A stretch of DNA of 64,000 nucleotides from Xestospongia bergquistia (lineage: Eukaryota; Porifera; Demospongiae; Haplosclerida; Petrosiidae): contig OZ014417.1 in NCBI GenBank assembly GCA_963965975.1, positions 5,685,821 through 5,749,820 of the forward strand, written 5' to 3'. The position numbers and the translations under genes are program-made. Shown piece after piece: positions 39,087-50,214 of the stretch; within the stretch, counting starts at the first letter, position 1, and each line of letters opens with the position of its first letter. A model generated the notes under the pieces. The model saw only the letters and a list, made by a program, of their open reading frames with translations, had not been told where the DNA came from and searched no databases.

Positions 39087-39373
39087 CTAACTATCATCTG
39101 AAGAAACTGAGGGGTGTCCTTCTTCTTGTGCAGTCATTCCTTTGCCATAACTGTGATTGTTTACAATTTGAAAATGCTCTCGTTCTGAAGCTCCATGTTT
39201 ACTGTAGTAGTTCATGTCAACTACAACGCAATGATTTATACATTTGGTCAGATTATAGGAATATCCTGTCACAATTCCTCTCTCTTCTTCTAGTGTTAAT
39301 GGCTTTATTTTCACAACAATTTCAGCTAGATTAACTCTATGTGCTAGTTCAATGTTTGGAGCTACTCTTGGAA
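39087..39373 (-). other. Fused FN3-4 / cytoplasmic-cassette exon of locus D
   Basis: One open exon begins VPRVAPNIELAHRVNLAE (FN3 4) and continues to VVVDMN. It then switches directly to YYSKHGASEREHFQIVNNHS and YGKGMTAQE, the tail cassette of loci A and B. At the switch the DNA reads TACTACAGTAAACATGG, matching the last bases of a tail intron (TACTATAG in locus A) plus the cassette start. A deletion from mid FN3 4 into a tail intron explains it, and the frame is kept. The proline-rich part of the cassette is replaced by a short acidic-Ser end. Confidence 0.8.
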
Positions 39374-41729
39374 CTATAGAATGCAAGTCTCTTATAATGT
39401 TGCCACAATATTATACCTGTCTCTTGAGTAAAAAATACTTCATGTAAAGTGTTGCCAGGACCAGCAATAGTAACTGCATAAATATTAACTTCATATGGAA
39501 TATATGGACCTAAAGAGTGTACATATAATTTATAATAAATACAAGTCAATATGTAACTAACTTAGATTTTGTATTAATTCCTGTAAATTTTCAGTAGGTT
39601 TAATTGAGACAGAATGATTAAATGTTTCAATTACTGTTAATTGCAAAATCCTAATATTGATGTCATAATATAAAATAATTCCATTTGGTAGTAATGGTGG
39701 CTCCAATGAAATGTTGACTGATGTATTTGAAAGTACAGTGACAGTCAATTTTTGTATACTGCCTGGTTCTAATTAATCATAGAAAAGTGATTCATTCATT
39801 CCATTAATCTAACCTGTCTGTTCTGTTGTATTGTAGATATAGTCTGACTGAGGTCCTTCTCCAACACCACTTGAGGCCGAGATGCTTACACCCACTTGTT
39901 GATAGGGCGACAATTTATCCAGGTGATATAGTGTGAACTGACTATCTACAGTTCTAGTAGACATCTCACTACCATTAGTATAGTTGATGTATATAGTATA
40001 GTGAGTAATGATACCATTAGGTATCAACGAAGGCTCCCTTTGAATCAAAAGAGTGAAAGCAGTATTAACAATGACTGAAATATTAGCTGGAGTGTCATCT
40101 GGAACTAAATTATAAAGTTATGGATTAAATGACTTTATAAATACTTTCAGTTGCTCACTCACCATCTTCTAATGTGGTAAAGGTAATACACTGACTTTTT
40201 CCTATTCCATTAGTTGTCCATTGAGGTGTGACACAGCAAATGTATGAATTAAATGGTTTTAGAAATTTTAACGAGACATTCAAATTCTGAGTAGTGTTTG
40301 ATGTTATTATAGTAGTAGTATTTGATATATTACACATCACTATGTAACCACCAAAACTTCCATATTTTATATATTGAAATGGAGGCTTCCATGTTATTAT
40401 GTACAATGTGCTAGATATGCCTGAAATAGTCATGTTTTGAATAGGTCCTGTGAAAAATATGATTAACATTGGCTTAAATATATAAATTCAACAAAAGATA
40501 TGTACTGCAATGTCATTATAATAAAATCATCGACTTTTTAAGTAAATCACTTGTGAGAAAAATGTTTATTAAATATATCCACAATACCTAAGCAATGAAT
40601 CCAATTTCTAGCAAGAGCAGTTGATGAATCACAGGAGCAGTAGTATGACCCATTAGTATTAGTACAGGGATGATGACATATGTTTTGTGAACACTCATTA
40701 ATGTCTAATGTCATATAAACAATCAATATAATAATAAAATACTAAACTAATATGTTATTACCTGATAAACAGTCATAACCATCCCATCCACTAACACAAG
40801 TACACTTGTTTGGTGTTATACATTCTTTGTTAATACCACAAACAGGATTACAAATAGCTAATAAGATAATAGTAACAATAGTACTATGTGTAGATAATTC
40901 AATATATACCAGTTAGACAATCACTACTAGTCCATCCAGTCATACAAGTACAAGTGTTTGGAGCTGTACATTCCATATTAATGTCACATTGAGTATCACA
41001 AATTGCTGTGTTGAGATAAAACAGTATAATAGGTTCAAAGAAATACATACATACGTGCTAAGCAATTACTGCCTTTCCATCCACTGACACATTGTTTGTT
41101 AGTACCACATGGTGAACTGCAAATTGCTGTTTAAGTGAAAACGTTATAATAATTTATTAAACAAATATAAACATACGCTGACAGTTTGGGTAAGGACCAT
41201 AATCTGAACAACACTGCAGTCGTTTACTATAAGTCCATGTGTACTGTGTCAGAGTGCGAATTGTATATTATACTATAAATTTGTATTTGTTATGGTTGTT
41301 TTGTTTGCATGTATTTATCATGGAAAATAACTATAATTATAACATTTTTCTTGCCTTTAATAACATTTATATTATTAGCAATACTATTTTATATTTTAAA
41401 CTTTCATGATGACAAACCTAGCATAAAGAAATATATTTGTAATATTATAAATAAATTTTAATTATAAGTAAACTTTAATTATAAGTACTAAATAATTATT
41501 ATACTAACCCATCTCGACAGCGAATCCAGGCGAACAAGGCACATGTGGTGTAAGTAGTACGATATCCAATATATGATGTTACAGAAGACATGGATACATA
41601 GTCGGAGCAAGATGATACAGCATAACAACTGTATATGATAAGACAGATTACAATAATACAGTGTCACAATACAGCTTACCTATGCACCAAAACTCTATAA
41701 AAAAACAAAGTAATTAAGAGCCTCATCAT
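39087..41729 (-). CDS. Locus D: EMI-EGF(x3)-cbEGF-FN3 paralog, tail fused, no TM
   Basis: Minus-strand spliced gene. Exons: 41729-41680 (signal peptide MMRLLITLFFYRVLV), 41628-41509 and about 41250-41177 (EMI), 41126-41055, 41005-40910, 40857-40762 (three EGFs), 40704-40588 (cbEGF), 40447-40163 (FN3 1), 40104-39814 (FN3 2), 39768-39562 plus 39509-39417 (FN3 3), 39373-39087 (half of FN3 4 fused to a tail cassette, stop TAG). It is about 600 residues. The first EGF is in-frame shortened to four cysteines. No membrane helix follows the FN3 block, so the product should be secreted unless another exon supplies an anchor. The start of the second EMI exon is unclear because the acceptor used by the paralogs is not conserved; this could hide a frame problem. 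Confidence 0.7.
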
Positions 41730-41889
41730 TTTTAATTTTGAACACTGACTGCAAATTAAATGTAATTCACTGTGTAATTCCATAGAAAAAAAAGAGTATA
41801 TATTATCAAATGAATTTTATATGAAGGATGATGTAGCTTAAGTGATTGACAATCCATTTTAACCTTATTAATTCATTTAACAGTATTAA

Positions 41890-41932
41890 TGCAAAACTGT
41901 ATAACAAACAAAATAATCAAGAGCCTCACCAT
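41890..41932 (-). pseudogene. Relic of a duplicated signal-peptide exon
   Basis: On the minus strand from 41932 the sequence reads MVRLLIILFVIQF, near-identical at DNA level to the first exon of loci A and D (ATG-x-TGAGGCTCTTGATT). It has a small insertion relative to them that changes the frame, and no clear donor follows. It lies about 200 bp upstream of the locus D start and is best read as a leftover of a partial tandem duplication. Confidence 0.55.
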
Positions 41933-41939
41933 AGTTAGC

Positions 41940-44900
41940 ATCTATTTTTAACTAAAATTAAAAATAAAATCGTTATTTGTAAGTTCTAAATATTAGTAAC
42001 ATAAACAGTCAATCCCATAGTCCATTTATAATCAAAACAGTATTATGTTTACTATATTGTATTTGTTGCATTCATCAATTTAATCAATTAATCAGTTCTA
42101 CAGAATATTTAACTTGAAAACAACTTCAAATGAAACATGTATGTAATCTAGAGGTTGTCATAACAAATTTTATAGTGACAGTCCAAGGTTGATAGTATCC
42201 ACAACACTGTCAATTAGTATAATTATTTTCACATGCAACCTAATTTTTTGTGCACAGACCAGTTAATAAATAGTAAACTATTGGTATCAGTTATAATACA
42301 AGTATGTTTGTAGCAAAATCTTACCAGGGTTGTGGAAATTACTCTTAAAATAGTAAAGGATAATAGGCTTAAGCCTCTGCAATACTGATTTACTACAAGT
42401 AGAATACTGAGTACTACAAGTGTTGTAAGCCTATGCATTTGGAAGTGACATTAGAACTTATATGCTATTGTAATTATTATTATATGTATGGACAACTAGT
42501 TGTCATAGCTTAATTGCTTTTTTGGATGCTATCATAATTTAACTCATAGCAGTTATGACAAGAAATCTCTTGAAACACTAGCATATAGGCAGTTTATTAG
42601 TCAATCAATTTAAAGAGGAAAATATGGATGTGCAAATCACTTATTAACTAACAAAAGGGAGCATTGTTGCCACATTTTTAAAATGAAATTCATACAAAAC
42701 TTTAATGTTATATCTAAAAATTCTCTTTCTCTCTCTCTAAGAATTATAGTGCATGACATTATTTGAAGTTAGTGTCATATATAATGTAAATGCAACCTGA
42801 CTTTGGACCACTTCTGCTGAAATTGCTCTTGTATATAAGCAGTTCATTTTTAAAACGAAATATACTAAATTTTGTATTAACAGTATCTAATAATCATTAT
42901 ATTCAAATGAGATATAATTTAGTAAAGATCCATTGAATAATACATAGTTAATTGTATGTACATAGCAACTGTATGTATACAAACTGCCTTCTTATATATT
43001 TTAATAGGAAGGTCCCTATAGATATTCCTTAATCTAATTTACAAGTATATAAAAAAATTCTGAAAAATGAAATGAACATATTTTATTCCAATACAAAGAA
43101 TCTAACAAGATAGTAGGAATGGCAATTGCATCATCCCTACATAATATCAGGGGCACAGAATGTAGTAATAATTAATAAGTGATATAGATATTGTTGGTGA
43201 GTATCCTTGACTAAAGACATAACAGAAAAGTACCTGAGAATTTAGAATGTTTCCATTATGAGTTATGGAGTACAGAATCTAAGCAACAAGGAGGTCCACC
43301 AGAATACAATAAGAAAGTTGTATTGATATATAATTCAATGCATTAATTGTAGCTAGGCTTACAGTCATTGGCTTATAGGTCATACAATAATGATTCTGCA
43401 CCCTTTTTAGTTATGTAATTATTGATAAGAAATTAGTTTATAAGTTCTATATGGCATATTACTGAACTAACCATTTTTTGTCTGAAGCACTCAAAACAAG
43501 ACATATACAAATTGCCTTACTTGAGTGATTTGCCACATACATTTTAGTAGCCACAATATTAAGGAATGGACATATAGTAATTCTTACTTAATAACTACAC
43601 AGTAAAGTCTAACTGAACATGAATCAGGTTTATTGTCTGTGTTTCTATTAAATCTTTATAGTTTATTATCATAGATCATTCTAGTATGATACTACCTTCA
43701 AAATATGTGTCATTCATTCTATAAAGTGCCAGACTACACTGAGTGCACAAATGTTCAATCAACTAAAACAACTCTAAACCATTAAAAAAATAAACTTAAG
43801 ATATATATTTACTTTAACAAGAACTAACATTGAAAATGATTAAGTCATTGTAGACATCTATTATGATATAAACCATTGACCTATTTAAACACTTCATTTA
43901 TATTAAAGAAGTAGAGCTAAATGGTTAATATGGAAATTTTGTGGTATGATGTTACTGCCATATTTGACAATCATAAAATATTTTTATTTGCATGATGAAT
44001 TCACTATAAGAATAGCAATTTAAATTGGACATAATGACTACAAAATAGTAAACATCACATTGTTTCTCATTAATTAAATGTACTCATTGACTGTACTACA
44101 CATAAGCCCTTTCTTTAAGTACACTGCATGAATGTATAGTTCATTATTAATTAGCAGAGTATGTTGTTAATGTGTTTTATGTACTTTGTAGGCATGCATG
44201 CAGCCAAATTTTATGTTACAAAGAGTCAGTTAAACAGCCAATCTATTATAACAATGATGAAATTTTCTAGTCAAACATCTAGACTGTGTAGGTCATGTCA
44301 TTTGTTTTTAACCCCTGTTAATGTATTAATTTTTACAATTATATAGCATTAATAATAGACTACCTATTTTCCTAAATTTACTCTACTTTCAAACATATTT
44401 AGTTAACCAATCATTAGTTGATTTAACTAATATATAGTTAAACAGGTTTTATATACATAGCAACTAACTTGTTTTCTTGAGTTAATAAAATAAACATCCT
44501 GTAACAGTCATTATTACTAATGTAGTAAATGTACAATAGAATTGATTATTAATGCATGTAATTGTTAGTACTATGATGATGAGATGATGGACCAGAACTG
44601 TTACTATTAAAATCACACATACACTTCAATATATTTTGTAGGGAAGTATGCAACCACAGTGTATGTGAATTGATTAAAAAATCAATTTATTTTAACAATA
44701 TGAAAAGATAAATAAATAAAGTAAAAGTTGAACTCTAAATAATAATAAAATCATTATTATTATTTAACATAAACAAAATACACAAGTTAAAAGAAACTAC
44801 TGATAGTCATACAGTCTATAGTAGTATGTAACTGATATGAAACAATAAAATTAAGTAGTTTCTTATGATGTTAGAATATATTTAATTACATGGACACTCT

Positions 44901-45190
44901 AGATGAAAGTGTTGTTACAAAAGTAAATTATTAACTAATGCAGTTATCACTATATCTATATATTTTAAATTTTTCATGTTAATTGAGTAGTTTTATCCCT
45001 GATGTCATTAATTCAATAGCCTCCTAAGTAAAGTTAAAGATATAATTTACAGAGAATTACATTGTACAAGCACACTCAGTAGGGAGGTGTTAATAATGCT
45101 GGCCAATTATAAGGTAATTTCATAGCTTGTTTGAAATAATTATCATGACAGGACAAGTAAAAACCAAAAAAGACTCCAAAATGTTAGACC
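41940..45190. other. AT-rich stretch without recognisable gene
   Basis: Upstream of locus D. It contains a diverged copy of a short interspersed repeat at about 43690-43775 (partner at 28.39-28.48 kb) and a CT-rich run at about 42720-42738. Nothing else recognised. Confidence 0.45.
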
Positions 45191-45193
45191 TCT

Positions 45194-45775
45194 TGCAAAA
45201 TTAGAATTATTAGAATTATAGAACTATTCTATTATAACCTACTGTTAGCTGAGTTTTTTTTTGTAGTTTATAATAAGTCAGTAACAACTGACAAAACTGA
45301 ACAGACTCAAACAGCTATTCAAATACACATGATGTTACATAGGTTCATACAACAATAGAAATTAATTATGTCCAAAGTTCACCACATTTCCCCCCCCCGT
45401 TAAGATAATATTAAGGGAAGCATACTCAAACAGTTATTCAAATACACATGATGTTACATAGGTTCATACAACAATAGAAATTAATTATGTCCAAAGTTCA
45501 CCACATTTCCCCCCCCCCGTTAAGATAATATTAAGGGAAGCATTGCAAAATTAGAATTATTAGAATTATAGAACTATTCTATTATAACCTACTGTTAGCT
45601 GAGTTTTTTTTGTAGTTTATAATAAGTCAGTAACAACTGACAAAACTGAACAGACTCAAACAGCTATTCAAATACACATGATGTTACATAGGTTCATACA
45701 ACAATAGAAATTAATTATGTCCAAAGTTCACCACATTTCCCCCCCCCCGTTAAGATAATATTAAGGGAAGCATAT
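45194..45775 (-). mobile_element. Tandem LTR pieces with polypurine tract
   Basis: A roughly 113-bp block (AAACAGCTATTCAAATACAC to GTTAAGATAATATTAAGGGA) occurs three times, at about 45311, 45425 and 45658; a preceding block (GAATTATAGAACTATTCTA onward) occurs twice, at about 45199 and 45547. On the minus strand each copy reads as a G-run purine tract followed by TGTGGTGAACTTTGGACATA, i.e. the start of an LTR related to 31078-31232. The copies are almost identical. Broken; no internal region is attached. Confidence 0.6.
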
Positions 45776-45984
45776 CAATCAACAGGTTTAGGGTTCTGAT
45801 CTGAGTGATGTAAAGGTTGAATGTTCTGATGTGCCATAGATGGTGGCTATGTTAATGGTAACACGTGCTGACTAACCAATAAGTCAGCTAAATACTTAAA
45901 AATGGCAAGTCATTATATTCATTAGGTGCAACAATGTCTGTTTGAGAACACTCTCAATTGTGGTGACAATTCAATTGATCAATA

Positions 45985-46500
45985 TGATGACAAAAGACAT
46001 TATCAGGGGGATTCAGGATTTGATATGATAAAGGCCCAATTACCTTGACAACATTCATTGGGATCTACTTGTGTGGTCCTCTAAACCCATGAACATAATA
46101 TTATAGTTTGCTACTGACTTTCTTCCCCCTCAGCAGTTCAGATCAAAAGATACTTGGATTTGTCTGAGTTTTGATATGATACTTGAGAGAGATGTAGCAA
46201 TCTTATCTTACATACTATCTTTTAATATACTAATGCCCTATTTAATGGTTGAACTGCATTTTAAGCCAACCCATTTGAAGATAAGTAAAAGAATGCTTGA
46301 TTACATTCTGGTTCATAAAATATTTAAATTTTGGTTAGTAGAATCAGAGACATTATCTGACAATTTGATTTGGAGTTCCAAAAATTTCCTCCAGTTTCTT
46401 AACACTAAATATATCACTATAGTAAATGCTATTAAATATATAAAATCATTATTACTACTTTCATTCTGCCTTCTATACTATCTTCATACCTAGGCATTCA
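45985..46500 (-). mobile_element. Old Ty3-type fossil, integrase-region fragment (third copy)
   Basis: Parallel to about 35720-36110 (ACATTCATTGGGATC, GAGAGAGATGTAGCAATCTTAT). Its minus-strand orientation agrees with the neighbouring LTR pieces at 45.2-45.78 kb, as expected for the 3' end of one element. Broken and old. Confidence 0.5.
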
Positions 46501-46881
46501 GTGATAAACATTTAGGTATGAGGCTACTACTATACATATCATTTGATGTGACCAGAGGAAACAGTTGTTCAGTCATTCTTATTACATTAGTTATAACTTA
46601 ACAAACGACATTTTTATACCTGGCTTGACACTTCCTATACATAAAATAGAGAGAAACATTGCTTATATTAATAAAATAATTGTTTACACCAATGTGTGCC
46701 AGCAGTGTGGCAAAGGTATTATTGTGATGTGTTATCAATAAATGTATTAAGTATGTTCATTCAATTAATGTACTATATATAATATGCACATGCATGTACA
46801 TGTTAGGGATGTGTGTACATATGTATATAGTATTTGTATTATGTATATTCAATATATTAATTTTAGCAGCTAACAACTTAC

Positions 46882-46960
46882 ACCTGCTAGAGAGAGAGCA
46901 CTGATCATATACTACACACAATTTGCAGACAGCACAAAATGACTGTTGATAGTCTTGACC
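46882..46960 (-). other. Candidate conserved exon, Cys-rich (copy 2)
   Basis: Minus-strand partner of 27356-27278, reading QDYQQSFCAVCKLCVVYDQ then CSLSSR and followed by GTAAGT. It sits about 0.9 kb from the CpG-rich block at 47.87-48.06 kb, whose duplicate also lies on the same side of copy 1. Confidence 0.4.
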
Positions 46961-47088
46961 CTTCTTTTTCTCAATGAAGAAGCAAGAAAATATGTAGTTA
47001 TTAAGTCAGATATAACTTAGTACGTACACATTTAAAAGGAGATTAGCAAATGACTTTCTCTAGCTTTGTTCTTATTTCAAGATCCACT

Positions 47089-47464
47089 AAAGCCGGGAAC
47101 GGACATTCCTACGGAAGCCGCAGACGGACATTCCAATTCCTGTTTCTTATTTCTTTCGCGAACCTTGGCGTATTAAAAAAATCCCAATTAACGACCACGC
47201 TATGAGCTCCAATTTCTTATTCCTAATTCCATTTTTGACATGTGCGCCATATCTAAGCTTTCTTGTTACTAAATAAAACGCGGAGCGTGAGTACCACGAG
47301 CCGTCTCTTAGAATCGAGCGTCAGCGAGATGTTTCCAGTTAGGTTGAGTCCCTGACTTTGGTTGTACTATTATTTAGGTAAGCCGAGGACGGACATTCAA
47401 ACGCCGTATAACTCCGTTTAATTGAAATTGGAAGTAGGAATTGGAATGTTTGTCTGAGGCTTCC
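47089..47464. mobile_element. Small palindromic elements (MITE-like), copies 2 and 3
   Basis: 47380-47464 has AGCCGAGGACGGACATTC at the left and the inverted form GAATGTTTGTCTGAGGCTTCC at the right (listed here as GAATGTTTGTC + TGAGGCTTCC). Starts of further copies are at 47091 (AGCCGGGAACGGACATTCC) and 47113 (GAAGCCGCAGACGGACATTC). Same family as 27501-27578. Confidence 0.55.
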
Positions 47465-47632
47465 GTAGTAAGTTAATCAATTCCAATTTCTTATTCTATA
47501 TTCCATTCTTTGCACATGTGCTAATTTCTAGGCCTTTTTTGTTATTTTATAAAATGCAGAGCATGAGGAACATGATCTGTTTCTTACAATTGAGAATTAG
47601 TGAGATGTTTCAGGTTGGGTTGGGTTTCTGAT
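47225..47632 (+). repeat. Two-unit tandem repeat with contrasting CpG content
   Basis: Units about 47225-47365 and 47488-47632 align throughout (AATTCCATT near the start, GAGATGTTTC near the end). Unit 1 reads ACGCGGAGCGTGAG where unit 2 reads ATGCAGAGCATGAG. CpG sites of unit 1 are mostly TpG or CpA in unit 2. Confidence 0.75.
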
Positions 47633-47699
47633 TTAATAAAATGGTTTTTCTTTTTTACTAACAAAAGAATATGCACAACAATTAAACAAATGAGCATAA

Positions 47700-48065
47700 A
47701 CAAATAAAAAGTAAACTCACTAAGTAAACGTGAAAGAAAAACGCGAAACAATTAAATCTTTATCATCTCGATCTATTTTTGCTTATGCGAACTTGCTTGA
47801 TTATCGTATCCTTTTAAGAAAGATTGTTAGTTTTTACTAATAATTATGAAATTAATGTTTTATTAACTAAACTTACGCACGCGCAGAACGGCACTGGCGT
47901 CGTAATAAAAGTTGTGACTATATGTGTTAACACAACCTGGTAGTTTTCAGCGCGTACTTCTTCGTTGTTAAATTGAAGACTTAAAACTATCTGCTATCCA
48001 GTCGTACCAACTGTGGTTTGTGAGTGCACTATTCTCTGTAACAGTTGTAGGTTAGTCAGCAACTA
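47700..48065. promoter_or_regulatory. Possible promoter / 5' non-coding exon block, copy 2
   Basis: A locally CpG-rich core (ACGCACGCGCAGAACGGCAC at about 47877) stands out in an AT-rich, CpG-poor window. It is conserved with 31630-31680. GTTGTAG followed by GTTAGT at about 48051 looks like a splice donor on the plus strand. Promoter function is an inference from composition and conservation only. Confidence 0.3.
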
Positions 48066-48213
48066 TATTTAATTTCAATCATTGATTATAATAGTAATAA
48101 CAAATATTTAAAATTTAATTTGAAATCTTTGAAATACAAAAATATAGTAATATCTGCATTACTTTAAGTTTACTTTAAATTTTGTAACACCACTGTTATC
48201 TGGCGTGTCCATA

Positions 48214-49533
48214 GTCTCGCAAGGCCAGACCCTTTCGTTAGAAAGGAAGGGTCTGGTCTATCACGCATAGTTAATTACCTTCTTCCCAAAGCATTCCTGG
48301 GGAAACCATAGTTTGGTCAACAGTTACTTGAGCAAACCACTATATGTTTACGTAGGAAATAACGTTAAGTGTTGATTACTGCTAACAAAGTTTCTTCTGG
48401 ATTTGAAATTCAGGAAGTTGCAGTTGTCCTATTGGTTGTTTATATTTTTTTTTATAGCTTTGCGCTTAATTCTATTTTATGTGAAAATAATCTCCCAAGA
48501 CAGTAACTACTTTTCTTGCTTGCTGCTATGATGATAGAGTGTAGTCTTGGCCCTCGTGTTCATACCGGTATAGAAAAATAGGAGGATCTTAAAGGATAAT
48601 TATCAACTTGTATTCTACTTTTATGAAGCGATACTATCTCCAAAAAATTAGATAAGCAGTTTCTTGAAATATCATCTATTCTATCCAGAAACCACTACTT
48701 TTGTCAAAAGTGCAGCAATTCCCCGTCAATTTACGTCAGTTTCTTGTTGACAATGTTTCCAATGACCAGTACTAACTTCAACATTACCAGTATCAACAAA
48801 TTCACATGAATCAGAATGATAAGCTTAGACATCTGAAAGTTGAAAAAAGCTTTCTACGTGAGAAAGATAATATTAGGCCATCAGCAAAACGTCTCTTTGT
48901 TTTTGTTTTTCATTCTAATTCACCTCCTGGAGTTTATACAATTTATGTATAAATGTTTCATAATTTATGTTTGTAGTTTGTTAGTGTGTGATAAACAATG
49001 ATATCTCTATTGTCATGAGTCAATGCTTTCGTTACCTCCAGGTTGACATACAACATCAGAAAACTAAGACTTTCATAAGCTACTCAAACTAGAAAAGACC
49101 TTGGAAAGGTCATTGCCAGAATAAGTAGATTGATATGGCTCAAAAATAATCCTATTATCATGAACAACCTCACTGCTATATTATATGCACTATTATAATC
49201 AAAAATATCTTCTCTTTGCTCTGAACATATAAGATCTACATTCCATACAGCTAGTAAAGCTTATATAACCTTTATCTGCTCTACATCTGCACTAAGTCTC
49301 TCGAATCCCAACTTAGCTAACACTTCTTGGACAACCTGGTGGTTATCTTTTCAACATACTGATTAATGTGGTTCATTATGTTTATATTAACCAACACAAT
49401 TATTACATGTACAAACAACCACCGTTATAATATGATGTTACATAGTTAATAAAAATCTTTTTCAACACCTGTACTATGCATGGTTACTAGACCAGACCCC
49501 TCTCTCTAAGCAAAGGGTCTGGCCTTGCAAGAC
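48214..49533. mobile_element. Non-autonomous DNA transposon with terminal inverted repeats
   Basis: Left end GTCTCGCAAGGCCAGACCCT; the right end is its inverted match AGGGTCTGGCCTTGCAAGAC (one mismatch). It is flanked by TA on both sides (48212-48213, 49534-49535), consistent with a TA target duplication. Each end also has an internal inverted partner (AAGGGTCTGGTCTA at about 48250; CTAGACCAGACCCCTCTCTC at about 49487), so each end can fold on itself. The 1.3-kb interior has no open frame. I cannot assign a superfamily. Confidence 0.8.
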
Positions 49534-49539
49534 TAGTGT

Positions 49540-50210
49540 GTCAATACAATTGGTAAGTTTCCTTACATTGTTCAGTGACTTTGTCTTTTCATATCATGAT
49601 CAATATGTTTATCATTTGAATACTACCACAGACTACATGACCATCAGTAGTTTATTTTAACTCCTATATATCATATTATGTAAAATAGTAATAATGATAT
49701 AGATGGAAATCTGGAGATAATAATAAACCTATTGATAACACAATAAGACAAAAGATTAAAAACAAGCACTGGGGCATGGTAACTTTATATGCAAATATGT
49801 CAGTTGCTATATATGAACTTGTAAGTATTCTGTATTTTCTGAATTTCTAGCATTAAAATATACACAATTAGTGTCAATTGAATCATCATTTTTGCAATAG
49901 TACCTACTTTGCTGTGCTTACGTACTGAGTGCTGCCCTTTTTGCTAAACTCTAAATCAAAATTGTTGATCAATAACATTATTATATAAACAGATCATAAC
50001 ACAATCACATTAACAAAATACAAAGATAATGGCTCAAATATAATTATAGGGTTAAATATTTCAAAAAAAAAATTATACACTTTTCCATTTTGCATATTCT
50101 CCCTCTATAACTTCCTGAACAAAATAAAAAAGTTACAATGTATATAGTAATAACTAAATGAACATAGATTAACACAAATATGTTAACTGACAAAACATTA
50201 GGTGTCTTTG
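49540..50210. other. Non-coding stretch
   Basis: No gene or repeat recognised. Confidence 0.4.
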
Positions 50211-50214
50211 TTTA

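Noticed and set aside
46176-46493. 105-codon plus-strand open frame as a gene
   Set aside because: It lies on the strand opposite to the integrase-region fossil it overlaps, and parallel sequence at 35.7-36.1 kb does not keep the frame.
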